A stretch of 59,901 nucleotides of DNA from Streptomyces sp. SolWspMP-5a-2 (GCF_900091845.1 NZ_FMCI01000082.1:1-59901); one strand, 5' to 3'; counted from the first letter of the stretch, positions 35,462-45,030 are shown. The notes: generated by a model not told the origin, from the sequence alone. Made by a program: numbers and translations.

Positions 35462-35917
35462 ATGCCACGAGTCGACGTGGACCAGCGCATCGAGGTGCCG
35501 CCCGACACCGCCTGGGCGGCGGTCGTCGACGTGGAGCGCTACCCGGACTGCATGGAGAGCGTCGACTCCGTCGTGGTCACCGAGCGCCCCGACGACCGGC
35601 ACCGCACCACCGCCTGGTCGGTGCGGCTCGGGGGCTCGCTGCTGCACTGGACCGAGGCGGAGGTGATCGACCACGCGGCGCGGCGCTTCTCCTTCGAGCA
35701 GGTCAGCGGCGACCTCGGCCGCTTCGTCGGGCACTGGGCCGTCCGCGCCGAGCCGGACGGCGGCAGCACCGTCTCGCTGCACGTCGACTTCGACATCGGC
35801 ATCCCGCTGCTCGCGGAGATGCTCAACCCGGTGGCCGCGGACGCCCTGCGGGAGAACGCCGCGCAGATGCTCGCCGCCCTGGAGCAGCGCCTGCTGCGGC
35901 GCACGGTCGCGCCGTGA
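35462..35917 (+). CDS. SRPBCC / polyketide cyclase-like protein
   Basis: 151 residues from ATG 35462, with AAAGGTGA directly upstream. Helix-grip fold typical of aromatase/cyclases and START-like proteins: RIEVPPDTAWAAVVDVERYPDCMESVDSV, and the long C-terminal helix NAAQMLAALEQRLL. It may bind or cyclise the acyl intermediate. A true aromatase role is doubtful because only one ketosynthase and no chain-length factor are present. It overlaps the next gene by 4 bases. Confidence 0.8.
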   Translation: MPRVDVDQRIEVPPDTAWAAVVDVERYPDCMESVDSVVVTERPDDRHRTTAWSVRLGGSLLHWTEAEVIDHAARRFSFEQVSGDLGRFVGHWAVRAEPDGGSTVSLHVDFDIGIPLLAEMLNPVAADALRENAAQMLAALEQRLLRRTVAP

Positions 35918-37167
35918 CGGCGCCCGCGGCGGCCGCCGCCCCTGAGGTCTTCAACCGGCTGCGCCGCCACCTCTCCCCCAAGCTCGCCCTGACCGGCAGC
36001 TTCGCCGGGCGCGGTGCCGTCGAGGAGTCCGCGCGGGGGTGCCGGGTCACGCTCTCCGACGGGCGCTCGGCGCTGGACTTCGGCTCCTACGCCGTCACCC
36101 TGCTGGGGCACCGGCACCCGGCGGTGACGGCCGCCGTCCGGGAGCAGCTGGAGACCATGCCGACCTCCACCCGCAGCCTGGCCAACCCGGTCACGGCCGA
36201 CGCGGCGGCCCGGCTCTCCGGGTACCTGGACGACCGGCTGCCGAAGGTCTACTTCGGGCTCGGCGGCGCCGACGTCGTGGAGGTCGCCGTCAAACTGGCC
36301 CGCCTCGCCACCGGCCGCGGCCGGGTCCTCGCGGTGCGCGGCGGCTTCCACGGCAAGACCCTCGGGGCGCTCGCCCTGACCCACAGCCCGCTCTACCGGG
36401 TGGGGCTGCGCGGCTGCGCGGTGGACGTCGTCCACCTGGATCCCGGGGACCCGGACGCGGTGCGCCGCGAGACGGCCGCCGGGGACGTGGCCGCGCTGGT
36501 CTTCGAACCCGTGCAGGGCGAGAACGGCGCCGTGCCGCTGCCCCGCGAGGTGCTGCGGCAGTGGTGCGAGGACGCCCATCGGCACGGGGCCTTCGCCATC
36601 GCCGACGAGATCCAGTGCGGGCTGCGCCGGTGCGGCGAGCGCTCGGTGGCGCTCGCCGACCGACTGCCCGTGGACGCCGTGCTGTTCGGCAAGCCGCTGG
36701 GCGGCGGCGTGGTGCCGCTGTCGGCGCTGCTCTGTTCGGAGCGGATGTACGCGCCGCTGGCCGCCGACCCGTTCCTGCACTCGGCGACCTTCGGCGGGCA
36801 TCCGCTGAGCTGCGCCGCGCTGCCCGCCGCGCTCACCGCCATCGAGGAGCTCGCGGAGCGCGGCGCCGGGTCGGCGGCCCTCCTGGACGAGGCGCTCACG
36901 GCCCTCGCGGCGCGGTATCCCGGTGCGGTCGTCGAGGTGCGCGGCCGGGGGCTGCTGCGCGGCGTCGAGTTCGCCACGCCCGCGACCGCGGGCGCCGTCG
37001 TGGTCGGGCTGGCGGGCGCGGGCCTGCTGGTCTCGCCCTGTCTCGGCCGGCCGACCACCGTCCGTCTGCTGCCGCCGCTGGTCGCCACGGCCGCGGAGAT
37101 CACGGAGGCGGTCGGCATCCTCGACGCGGCGGTCGCGGGCGCGGCCGCCGTCACCGGGGCCGGTTGA
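35914..37167 (+). CDS. class III PLP aminotransferase
   Basis: 417 residues from GTG 35914 (GTGA overlap). Family marks: GGFHGKTLGALALT, FEPVQGENG, IADEIQCGLRR, and the PLP lysine K260 in LFGKPLGGG. Class III enzymes (ornithine/omega-amino acid type) transfer amino groups to aldehydes or ketones. With the cluster's NAD-dependent reductase, the natural reading is reductive release of an acyl aldehyde and its transamination to a primary amine (inference). Confidence 0.92.
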   Translation: MTAPAAAAAPEVFNRLRRHLSPKLALTGSFAGRGAVEESARGCRVTLSDGRSALDFGSYAVTLLGHRHPAVTAAVREQLETMPTSTRSLANPVTADAAARLSGYLDDRLPKVYFGLGGADVVEVAVKLARLATGRGRVLAVRGGFHGKTLGALALTHSPLYRVGLRGCAVDVVHLDPGDPDAVRRETAAGDVAALVFEPVQGENGAVPLPREVLRQWCEDAHRHGAFAIADEIQCGLRRCGERSVALADRLPVDAVLFGKPLGGGVVPLSALLCSERMYAPLAADPFLHSATFGGHPLSCAALPAALTAIEELAERGAGSAALLDEALTALAARYPGAVVEVRGRGLLRGVEFATPATAGAVVVGLAGAGLLVSPCLGRPTTVRLLPPLVATAAEITEAVGILDAAVAGAAAVTGAG

Positions 37168-37211
37168 GACCCGCACCACCGAACCCCTGCGTACCGGAAG
37201 GAACCCCCGAC

Positions 37212-37466
37212 ATGCCCTCTCGCGAGGATCTGGCCCTGCTGGTCAGGACCACCGTCTCGGACGTGCTCGGCACCGATGCCGAGGACGTGCACGAGCGGAC
37301 CAGCCTGGTCGACGACTTCGGCATCGACAGTCTGGAACTGATGGAGATCGGCGCCCGGCTGGAGCGCGCCCTGAAGCTGCGGATCGCGGTGGAGGACCTG
37401 ACCTCGGCCCGGGACGTCGGCGAGGCCATCGACCTGCTGCGGGCGCGGACGGCGGAGCCGGTATGA
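37212..37466 (+). CDS. acyl carrier protein
   Basis: 84 residues from ATG 37212, with GGAAGGAA upstream. A four-helix ACP with the phosphopantetheine serine S40 in FGIDSLELME. Acidic, as usual. The only carrier in this cluster, overlapping the ketosynthase start by 4 bases (ATGA). It presumably holds the growing or modified acyl chain. Confidence 0.93.
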   Translation: MPSREDLALLVRTTVSDVLGTDAEDVHERTSLVDDFGIDSLELMEIGARLERALKLRIAVEDLTSARDVGEAIDLLRARTAEPV

Positions 37467-38713
37467 CCGGCCGTCACCGCTCGGGCGGGCACCGGGTCGC
37501 CGTCACCGGGATCGGCGTCAAGTCACCGGCGGGCAACGACCTGGAGGAGGCGTACACCACCGTCCTGAAGGCGGAGGGCACCGCCGCGTCGCTCGCCGGG
37601 TGGCTGGTGGAGCAGGACCATCCGGTGCACTTCGGCTGCCTGGTGCCGCCGTTCGACCTGGAGGCGTACCTGACCCGGCGCGAGACCCGGCAGATCGACC
37701 GCACCACGCAGTTGCTGCTCTGCGCCGCGGCCGACGCCGTGGCCGACGCGCGGCTCCCCGCCGACCTGCCGCCGGAGCGGGTGGGGGCGCAGATCGGCAC
37801 CGGCATCGGCGGCCTGCCGTCCATGGAGGCCGTCACCCTCAGCCACGGGGACCGGCCGCGGGAGATGCCGGTGCACACCGTGCCCCGCACGATGGCCAAC
37901 TCGCCCGCCTGCCGCCTGGCCATGCGCTACGGCTACCAGGGGGCCTGCACGACCTACTCCAGCGCCTGCGCCAGCGGCACCACCGCCGTCGGGGAGGCCG
38001 CCCGCAAGATCCGGTACGGGGAACTCGACGTGGCGGTGGCCGGTGGCGTCGACTCCGCCGTCACCACCGTGGTCGTGGGGGCGTTCGCGCGGATGCGGGC
38101 GATGTCCACCCGCAACGCGGAACCGGAGCTGGCCAGCCGCCCGTTCGACGTGGACCGGGACGGGTTCGTGATGGGCGAGGGCGCCGCCGTGCTGGTCCTG
38201 GAGCGCATGGACTCCGCGCGGACCAGGGGCGCCCGGGTCTACGGCGAGATCGCCGGGTACGCCGACACCTGCGACGCGTCCCACATCGTCGCGCCCCGGG
38301 AGGACGGCGAGACGGCGGCCCGGTGCATGCGGCAGGCCATCGCCGACGCCGGGCTGCGCCCCGCCGACATCGGCCACGTCAACGCCCACGGCACCTCGAC
38401 GCTCCTCAACGACCGCGCCGAGGCGCGCGCGGTCGACCGGTGCTTCGCCGGGCAGCCGCCGCCGCTGACCGCCGTGAAGGGCGTCACCGGTCATCTCATC
38501 GGCGGTTCCGGGGCGTTGGAGGCCGCGCTCGCGCTGCTCTGCGCCGAGCGGGGGCTCGTCCCGCCGATCGCCAACCTGCGGGCCAGCGCCGAGTCCGACC
38601 TGGTGGACCTGGTGGTGGCCGCGCCGCGGACCGTGCCGACCGCGCCCGTGCTCTCCAACTCCTTCGGGTTCGGCGGCCAGAACGCCTGTCTGGTGCTGGT
38701 CCCGGAGGGCTGA
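37463..38713 (+). CDS. beta-ketoacyl-ACP synthase (KAS II type)
   Basis: 416 residues from ATG 37463. The Cys-His-His triad is complete: C169 in YSSACASGT, NAHGTST and KGVTGHLIGGSG. Hence it is a condensing enzyme, not a chain-length factor, and no partner CLF lies nearby. It may act as a single-step or iterative elongase on the adjacent ACP. Confidence 0.93.
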   Translation: MTGRHRSGGHRVAVTGIGVKSPAGNDLEEAYTTVLKAEGTAASLAGWLVEQDHPVHFGCLVPPFDLEAYLTRRETRQIDRTTQLLLCAAADAVADARLPADLPPERVGAQIGTGIGGLPSMEAVTLSHGDRPREMPVHTVPRTMANSPACRLAMRYGYQGACTTYSSACASGTTAVGEAARKIRYGELDVAVAGGVDSAVTTVVVGAFARMRAMSTRNAEPELASRPFDVDRDGFVMGEGAAVLVLERMDSARTRGARVYGEIAGYADTCDASHIVAPREDGETAARCMRQAIADAGLRPADIGHVNAHGTSTLLNDRAEARAVDRCFAGQPPPLTAVKGVTGHLIGGSGALEAALALLCAERGLVPPIANLRASAESDLVDLVVAAPRTVPTAPVLSNSFGFGGQNACLVLVPEG

Positions 38714-38807
38714 GCGGCCCCGCCGGGCACCGCACGCCCGGCGGCCACGCCCGCCGCACCCGACCGGCCCGGCCGAACGACCGGGCCCCACGCGACAGAG
38801 AGAAACC

Positions 38808-39827
38808 ATGCGCATCCTCGTCACCGGAGCGACCGGGGTGGTCGGCACCGAGGTCGTCGACCAGTTGCACACCGCGGGCCATCCCGTCACCCGGGTCGCG
38901 CGGCGGGAGACCGACGCCTCCCTGGTCGGCTGGCGGCTCGGCGCCGAGCCCGCCCCCGCCGCCCTCGGCGGGCACTGGGACGTGATCGTGCACGCGGCGG
39001 CCTCGACCCGCTGGACGCTCAGCAGGTCCGAGGCGACCGCCGCCAACATCGACGCGCTGCGGGCCGTCCTGGCCCTCGCCGACCGCGACACGCACGTCGT
39101 CCATCTCTCCACCGCGTACGTCGGGGGCGTGCGCAACCCGGAGGACCTGCGGGGCGCGGAGTTCGAGGGGTACCGCAACGGCTACGAGTGGTCCAAGGCG
39201 GTGTGCGAGGACGTGGTGCGCACGGAGCATCCGGGGCCGCTGACGCTGGTGCGGCCACCGTTGATCGTGGGGCGCAGGGGCAGCGGTGAGATCGCCCGGT
39301 TCTCCGGTCCCTACACGATCTTCCAGGCGCTGGTGTCGGGCCTGGCCGCCGTGGTCGTCGGGGACCCGGCCGGGTACGCCGAGATCAGCCCGGTGGACGA
39401 GGTGGCCGATCTGGTCGTCGGCGCGGCGCTCGGTGCGCCGCCCCCGCTGCCGCGGACGGAGGTGCTGGCGGCGGGCCGGGACAGCCTCACCCTCGACGCG
39501 CTGCTCGGCGTCGTCTGCGACACGCTCGACGACTGCCGGGCCGCGCACGGGGTGGCGCCGGTCCAGCGGCCGCCGCTGGTGTCGGGGGACAGCTGGAACC
39601 GCTTCTTCCTGCCGCTCGCCGACCAGTACCTGTCGCCGTTCCAGAACCAGGCGGTGAAGCTGCTCGCCATGTTCCAGAGCTACACGAGCATGCGCGAGCC
39701 GTTCGAGCCGACCCGTACGGTGCGCGACCCGGCCGGGGTGCTGGCCGCGTCGGTCCGGCACTGGGCGGCCGCCAAGCCGCGTCTCGCGCTGGCCAGGCCC
39801 GAGCCCTGGACGATGCTCACGGTCTGA
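38808..39827 (+). CDS. NAD(P)-dependent thioester reductase-like / extended SDR
   Basis: 339 residues from ATG 38808, with AGAGAGAAA as a weak ribosome site. N-terminal Rossmann motif TGATGVVGTEVVDQL, catalytic YxxxK as YEWSK, and STAYVGGVRN. The fold matches the NAD_binding_4 group (carboxylic/thioester reductases, fatty-acyl reductases) at a reduced length. It could release the ACP-bound chain as an aldehyde. Last gene of the biosynthetic run. Confidence 0.82.
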   Translation: MRILVTGATGVVGTEVVDQLHTAGHPVTRVARRETDASLVGWRLGAEPAPAALGGHWDVIVHAAASTRWTLSRSEATAANIDALRAVLALADRDTHVVHLSTAYVGGVRNPEDLRGAEFEGYRNGYEWSKAVCEDVVRTEHPGPLTLVRPPLIVGRRGSGEIARFSGPYTIFQALVSGLAAVVVGDPAGYAEISPVDEVADLVVGAALGAPPPLPRTEVLAAGRDSLTLDALLGVVCDTLDDCRAAHGVAPVQRPPLVSGDSWNRFFLPLADQYLSPFQNQAVKLLAMFQSYTSMREPFEPTRTVRDPAGVLAASVRHWAAAKPRLALARPEPWTMLTV

Positions 39828-39907
39828 CCGCTGCCCGGCGCGGGCGGGGCGGGCGCTTGTCGTGGCTCGGCGGGTGACGGACCATGGCGCTCCGGAAGGG
39901 GAGCGTG

Positions 39908-40909
39908 ATGATCGAGACGGTGTTCCATACCGATGACCTGCCGCCCGGCGAGCGGGCGGACGCGTTCGTGGAGCAGTTGTCGCGTTCGCACGCCCCGGTG
40001 GACATGGCGGGGCGGCCGGGTGCCGGGTTCCTGGCGAGCCAGCGGATCATCGAACTGGGCCGGGTGGCGGTGGTGCCCGCCACCATGGACGCCTTCGTGA
40101 TCCGCCGCACGCCCCGGCTGATCCGCCGCTCGGACCCGGAGAGCTACCACCTGTCGCTGATCACCCGGGGCACGGTCGGGCTCAGCCTGGGCGGACGCGA
40201 CACCCTGCACGGGCCGGGACAACTGCGCACCAACGACTCCTCGCACCCGCTGGAGATACGGCTGGGCACCCGCGGGGAGCGGATCGAGGCCGTCAGCGTG
40301 GACGTGCCGAGGTCCGCGCTGCCACTGCCCGCCGACGCGGCGAGGCGGGTCATCGGGCGGCCGCTGGACGGACGCGGCGGGGTGGGGGCGCTGTTCGCCG
40401 CCTTCCTCACCGGCCTCGCGGCCGGCAGCGCCTCGTACACGGCCGCCGACGTGCCGCGGCTCGAGACGGTCCTGACGGACCTGCTCGCCACCGTCCTCGC
40501 GCACGAGCTGGACGCCCTGGACGCGCTCCCCCCGGAGACCCGCGGGCACACCCTGAACCTGCGGGTGCGCGCGTTCATCCACCAGCACCTCGGCGACCCG
40601 GACCTGACGCCGGGGCGGGTCGCCGACGCCCACCACATCTCCGTCAGCCGGCTGCACCGGGTCTTCCGGGAACGGGAGCGGCCGGAGGGGAGTCCCGGGA
40701 CGGTGATGGCGTACGTGAGGGCGGAGCGGCTGGAGCGGGCCAGGCGGGAGCTGGCCGATCCGGCGCTGGGCGGCCGTCCGGTCCACGAGATCGCGCGCCG
40801 CTGGGGCTTCGCCCACCCCAGTGCCTTCGCGCGGGCGTTCCGGGCCGCCTACGGGGTCACGGCGCGGGACTACCGGATGCGGGCCGTGGAGGCCGGACGG
40901 GAGGGCTAG
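39908..40909 (+). CDS. AraC family transcriptional regulator
   Basis: 333 residues from ATG 39908, preceded by GGAAGGGGAG; ATG 39884 and GTG 39905 are in-frame alternatives. The N-terminal AraC-binding-like domain (cupin-type, HLSLITRGTVGLSLGG) is followed by the C-terminal two-helix-turn-helix region (LTPGRVADAHHISVSRLHRVFRE, EIARRWGFAHPSAFARAFRAAYG). Its position after the reductase suggests it regulates the biosynthetic operon, perhaps through the palindrome at 31682-31701. Confidence 0.9.
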   Translation: MIETVFHTDDLPPGERADAFVEQLSRSHAPVDMAGRPGAGFLASQRIIELGRVAVVPATMDAFVIRRTPRLIRRSDPESYHLSLITRGTVGLSLGGRDTLHGPGQLRTNDSSHPLEIRLGTRGERIEAVSVDVPRSALPLPADAARRVIGRPLDGRGGVGALFAAFLTGLAAGSASYTAADVPRLETVLTDLLATVLAHELDALDALPPETRGHTLNLRVRAFIHQHLGDPDLTPGRVADAHHISVSRLHRVFRERERPEGSPGTVMAYVRAERLERARRELADPALGGRPVHEIARRWGFAHPSAFARAFRAAYGVTARDYRMRAVEAGREG

Positions 40910-40916
40910 GTCCCGG

Positions 40917-41312
40917 TCAGTCGCGGGCGGCGGGCGGGAGGTCCTGCTCGGCCCAGATGGTCTTGCCCTCGGGGGTGTGCCGGGTGCCCCAGCGGCGGGT
41001 GAGCTGGGCGACCAGGAAGAGGCCGCGGCCGTTCTCGTCCAGCGCGCGGGCGTGCCGCATCCGCGGGGATGTGCTGCTGGTGTCGCTGACCTCGCAGGTG
41101 AGGTACGTGTGCCGGAGCAGACGCAGGCGCAGCGGTCCCGAGGCGTAGCGGAGGGCGTTGGCCAGGAGTTCGCTGACGATCAGTTCGGTGGGCATGGTCA
41201 GCTCGACCAGGCCCCAGGACTCCAGTTGGCGGGCGACGTCGACGCGGGCGTCCGCCACGGCGGAGGGGTCGAAGGGCACCTCCCAGGACCTGACCTGGGT
41301 GGGCTTGAGGGG
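40917..41312 (-). pseudogene. C-terminal ATPase part of the SpoIIE signalling protein, out of frame
   Basis: This frame encodes an HATPase_c (RsbW-like anti-sigma kinase) domain: ELIVSELLANALRYA (N box), EVSDTSST, and GRGLFLVAQLTRRWG. In related Streptomyces proteins it is fused behind SpoIIE. Here it is one base out of frame with the upstream part; the break maps to the G5 run at 41309-41313, and one extra G would read straight through. Either a genuine mutation, a sequencing error or a frameshift-expressed product. Confidence 0.75.
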
Positions 41313-43333
41313 GCGGGGCGGGCCAGCAGCAGGGCGACGTCGTCCGGTTGGGGGCCGGGGACGAGGTGGCGCACCGCCTCGGCGCACAGCTCGTCCAGGG
41401 GTCGTCCGGTGCGGGCCAGGACCTCGCCGAGGCGCCGCATGCCGAGGTCGACGTCGCGTCCGATGCCCTCGATGAGGCCGTCGGTGTAGAGGCCGATGGT
41501 GCTGCCCTCGGCCAGTTCCACGGTGCCCGACTCGAAGGGCATGCCGCCCAGGCCGAGCGGGGGTCCGACGGGCAGGTCGGGGAAGCCGACGGTGCCGTCC
41601 GGGGCGACGACGACGGGCGGCGGGTGGCCCGCCCTGGCCAGTTCGCACTGCCGGGTGACGGGGTCGTAGACGGCGTAGAGGCAGGTGGCGCCGAGGACGG
41701 CGTTGCCGGTGACGCCGTCCGGGGGTTCCTCCTCGGTGAGCCGGATGACGAGGTCGTCGAGGTGGGCGAGCAGCTCCGCGGGAGGCAGGTCCATGTCAGC
41801 GAGGGTGTGCACGGCCGTGCGGAGCCGTCCCATGGTCGCGGCGGCGGTGATGCCGTGGCCGACGACGTCGCCGACGACCAGTCCGACGCGGGCGCTGGAG
41901 AGCGGCAGGACGTCGAACCAGTCGCCGCCGACGCCGTCCTTGACCTCGGCGGGGAGGTAGACGTACGCGGTCTCCAGGCCGGTGACGCCCGCCAGCGCCT
42001 GGGGCAGCAGGTTGCGCTGGAGGGTGAGGGCGGTGTTGCGCTCGCGGGTGTAGCGGCGGGCGTTGTCCAGGCTGACGGCGGCCCTGGCCGCGAGTTCCTG
42101 GGCGAGCAGCAGGTCGTCCGGGGCGAAGGAGGCCAGGTTCTCGGTGCGCAGGAAGGTGGCCAGGCCGAGGACGGTGTCGCGGGCCCGCAGCGGGACGGAG
42201 ATCAGGGAGTGGATGCCGTACCGCCTGATCCGGACGGCCCGCTCGGGATCGCCGACCGCCCACTCGGGGCTGCCGGGGTCCAGGACGGGCATGAGGACGC
42301 CCTCGCCGTCCAGGAGGTAGGTGCGGTCGTGCGGCGGCGGCACGAACTCGACCGGCTCCCCCACCCGGGCCATCGCCTCCGGGGAGCCGGGCCGCACGGA
42401 CTGGAGCCCGGCGCGGAACATGCCCGGCATGTCGTCCGGGTCGAGCGGTGACAGCTCCTCGGTGCTGAGCGCGGAGTCCAGCAGGTCGACGACGGCGAGG
42501 TCGGCGAACCGGGGCACCACCACGTCGGCCAGCTCCTGCGCCGTCCGCAGGACGTCGAGCGACCGGCCGAGGCGGGCCCCCGCGTCGTTCATGAAGACCA
42601 GGCGCTGCTGGGCGGCCCAGCGGTCGGTGACGTCCGAGACCATGTAGCAGACGCCGGTGACATCGCCGTCGGCGTCGGTGAGCGGGAAGAAGGACGTGGA
42701 GTAGGCGTGCTCATGGTGCGGGTCGGCCCAGCTCCAGCCCCGGTACTCGTGGTCCATCACGGGCACGCCCGTGAGCAGGACCTTCTCCATCAGGTTCTCC
42801 AGCTTCTCGGCCTGCAGACCCGGCATGAACTCGCTGAGCCTGCGGCCGATGCGCTGTTCGCGGGGCACGCCGCCGAAGCGTTCCAGGACGTCGTTGAGCC
42901 AGACGTAGCGCAGGTCGGGGCTCATCACGGCCATGCCGATCGGGGAGCGGGTGAGGAAGCCGTCGAGGACGGACTCGTCGACCCCGTGGTCGGGCCCGCG
43001 TTCGTGGCCGGTGACGAGGAAGCAGTCGCCGAGGCTGGCCATCCGGAAGGCGGCCGAGACGCTCACGTCGGTGGGGACGTCCCGGCCGGTGCGGTCCGTG
43101 AGGGTGACCAGGCCGCGCCAGCCCGCGCCGGTGCGGCACGCCTCGGCGATCCGGGCGGCGCGGGCCCGGTCGGCGGTGGCGATCAGCGGGCCGCCCGGTC
43201 GCCCCACGACGTCGGCCGCCCGGTGTCCGAGCAGCCGCTGCGCGCCCCGGGTCCATCCGGCGACGGTGCCGTCGGCGGTGACCACCGCGGTCGCTTCGTC
43301 GGCCGACCCGTCGGGCTGCCCACCTGATGCCAT
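41198..43333 (-). CDS. PAS/GAF-SpoIIE (PP2C) phosphatase, frameshifted at its 3' end
   Basis: Start chosen at ATG 43333 (MASGGQPDG); a 29-residue extension to 43420 is possible. Domains in order: PAS (VTADGTVAGWTRGAQRLLG), second PAS (RSPIGMAVMSPDLRYVWLND), GAF (about 260-440), and the SpoIIE PP2C domain with GGDWFDVLPL, GDVVGHGITAAATMG and PDDVALLLAR. It dephosphorylates anti-sigma antagonist proteins in partner-switching networks. The last about 37 residues are out-of-frame sequence caused by a one-base loss; the intact form would be about 805 residues from this start and include the ATPase domain. Confidence 0.88.
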   Translation of the reverse strand: MASGGQPDGSADEATAVVTADGTVAGWTRGAQRLLGHRAADVVGRPGGPLIATADRARAARIAEACRTGAGWRGLVTLTDRTGRDVPTDVSVSAAFRMASLGDCFLVTGHERGPDHGVDESVLDGFLTRSPIGMAVMSPDLRYVWLNDVLERFGGVPREQRIGRRLSEFMPGLQAEKLENLMEKVLLTGVPVMDHEYRGWSWADPHHEHAYSTSFFPLTDADGDVTGVCYMVSDVTDRWAAQQRLVFMNDAGARLGRSLDVLRTAQELADVVVPRFADLAVVDLLDSALSTEELSPLDPDDMPGMFRAGLQSVRPGSPEAMARVGEPVEFVPPPHDRTYLLDGEGVLMPVLDPGSPEWAVGDPERAVRIRRYGIHSLISVPLRARDTVLGLATFLRTENLASFAPDDLLLAQELAARAAVSLDNARRYTRERNTALTLQRNLLPQALAGVTGLETAYVYLPAEVKDGVGGDWFDVLPLSSARVGLVVGDVVGHGITAAATMGRLRTAVHTLADMDLPPAELLAHLDDLVIRLTEEEPPDGVTGNAVLGATCLYAVYDPVTRQCELARAGHPPPVVVAPDGTVGFPDLPVGPPLGLGGMPFESGTVELAEGSTIGLYTDGLIEGIGRDVDLGMRRLGEVLARTGRPLDELCAEAVRHLVPGPQPDDVALLLARPAPSSPPRSGPGRCPSTPPPWRTPASTSPANWSPGAWSS

Positions 43334-43476
43334 GCGGGTCACCACCGTTCCGGAGCGGTTGTGCGCAGGGTGGACGGGTCCACCCCGTCCCTCAACGATA
43401 TGCACGCTATGGGTATACAACCGATAAATGGTGGTCCGCGCATCGTGAGGAACGGGCGGTGGGCGTCAAGGTTGCG

Positions 43477-45030
43477 TCAGGCCGGGGCGGAGGCGGGGGT
43501 GTCCCCGTCCCCGGAGCGTCCCGCGGAGACCCGGTACAGCTCCTTCGAGGTGGTGATGAGTTCCTGCTGCTCCTCCCGCGAGCCGACCATGGGCTGCGAG
43601 CCGTTCAGCGGAACCTGCGCGGTCTCCGGCAGGAACCGGACGGTGACGAGGCCGATGACCCCGGCCAGCATCAGGTAGTAGGCGGGCATCAGGTCGTCGC
43701 CCGTGAGGTTGACCAGCGCCTCGGTCACCAGCGGGGTGGTGCCGCCGAAGGCCGCGACGGCGATGTTGAAGCCGATGCCCATCGCCGCGTAGCGCACGGC
43801 GGTGGGGAACAGCGCCGGGAGGGTGGCGGCGCTGGGCGCGGCGAAGCAGGCCAGCAGCGTCGACAGGACCAGCACACCGCACAGCGGCAGCCAGAACCCG
43901 TCCGCCTTGATGAGCTGGAAGGCCGGTACGGCGAGGACGATCATGGCCGCGGCGGACCAGCCGTAGACGGGGCGCCTGCCGATGCGGTCGCTGTAGCGGC
44001 CGATGAAGGTGATCAGCAGGACGATCCAGACCATGCCGAGCAGGACGAGGACGTCGGCGCTGCCGCTGGAGCGGTGTAGGGTCTCGGTCTGGTAGGTCGG
44101 CAGGAAGCCGGTGACCATGTAGTTGGTGACGTTGTAGAGCAGGACCAGGCCCATGCAGATGAGCAGCGGGCGCCAGTACCGGGTCACGATGGTCTTGAAC
44201 TCGCCGCCCGCGCTCTCCTGGGCGAGGTTCTTCTCGTGGTCGTCGAGCTGCTGCTGGAAGGCCGGGGACTCCTCCAGCTTGAGCCGCATGTAGAGGCCGA
44301 TGACCCCGAGCGGTCCGGCGATCAGGAAGGGCAGGCGCCAGCCCCAGGCGAGCATCTGGTCGTCGGTGAGCGCCAGGTTCAGCAGGGTGACCAGGGCGGA
44401 GCCGAGGGCGTAGCCGACGAAGGTGCCGAAGTCGAGCCAGCTGGAGAGGAAGCCCCGGCGGCGGTCGGGCGAGTACTCGGCGACGAAGGTGGTGGCGCCG
44501 CCGTACTCGCCGCCGGTCGAGAAGCCCTGGACCATCCGGGCGACCAGCAGCAGGATCGGGGCGGCGATGCCGATCGTGGCGTAGCTGGGGATCAGGCCGA
44601 TCGCGAAGGTTCCGGCGGCCATCATGATCATGGTGGTGGCGAGCACCTTCTGGCGGCCGAGGCGGTCGCCGAGCGGTCCGAAGACCAGACCGCCGAGCGG
44701 GCGCACCACGAAGGCCGCGGCGAAGGTCGCGAACGACGAGATCACCTGGGCGCCGGGAGAGGCGCCGGGGAAGAAGACCTTGCCGAGGGTCGCGGCCAGA
44801 TAGCTGTAGACGCCGAAGTCGAACCACTCCATGCAGTTGCCGAGCGCGGAGGCGCCGACGGCCCGCCGCAGCAGCGGTTTCTCGACGACCTGCACGTCGC
44901 CGGAGCGGAAGGCCCCCTTGTTGCGCCGGAGTCTGCGCGACAGCTCCTCGCGCACCTGTCGCGGCAGTTCCGCGACCGCTTTCGACACCTTCGCCGGGGC
45001 CGAACGTCCTGACTCGCCCGTGGGCACCAC
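43477..45030 (-). CDS. MHS family MFS transporter (ProP-like)
   Basis: 517 residues from GTG 45030, with GGAGG 9 bases upstream; an in-frame start at 45063 would add 11 arginine-rich residues. Twelve hydrophobic segments and family motifs GNCMEWFDFGVYSYLA, GPLGDRLGRQKVL and GFSTGGEYGGA identify a metabolite:H+ symporter like the osmoprotectant carrier ProP or dicarboxylate carriers. It lies just downstream of the LanB operon on the same strand, separated by a terminator-like hairpin, so a part in product export or precursor import is possible but unproven. Confidence 0.92.
   Translation of the reverse strand: MVPTGESGRSAPAKVSKAVAELPRQVREELSRRLRRNKGAFRSGDVQVVEKPLLRRAVGASALGNCMEWFDFGVYSYLAATLGKVFFPGASPGAQVISSFATFAAAFVVRPLGGLVFGPLGDRLGRQKVLATTMIMMAAGTFAIGLIPSYATIGIAAPILLLVARMVQGFSTGGEYGGATTFVAEYSPDRRRGFLSSWLDFGTFVGYALGSALVTLLNLALTDDQMLAWGWRLPFLIAGPLGVIGLYMRLKLEESPAFQQQLDDHEKNLAQESAGGEFKTIVTRYWRPLLICMGLVLLYNVTNYMVTGFLPTYQTETLHRSSGSADVLVLLGMVWIVLLITFIGRYSDRIGRRPVYGWSAAAMIVLAVPAFQLIKADGFWLPLCGVLVLSTLLACFAAPSAATLPALFPTAVRYAAMGIGFNIAVAAFGGTTPLVTEALVNLTGDDLMPAYYLMLAGVIGLVTVRFLPETAQVPLNGSQPMVGSREEQQELITTSKELYRVSAGRSGDGDTPASAPA

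Noticed and set aside
41198..43333. Treating the SpoIIE protein as complete at its stop
   Set aside because: The last residues are not family-like, and the ATPase domain follows immediately in a frame one base away.
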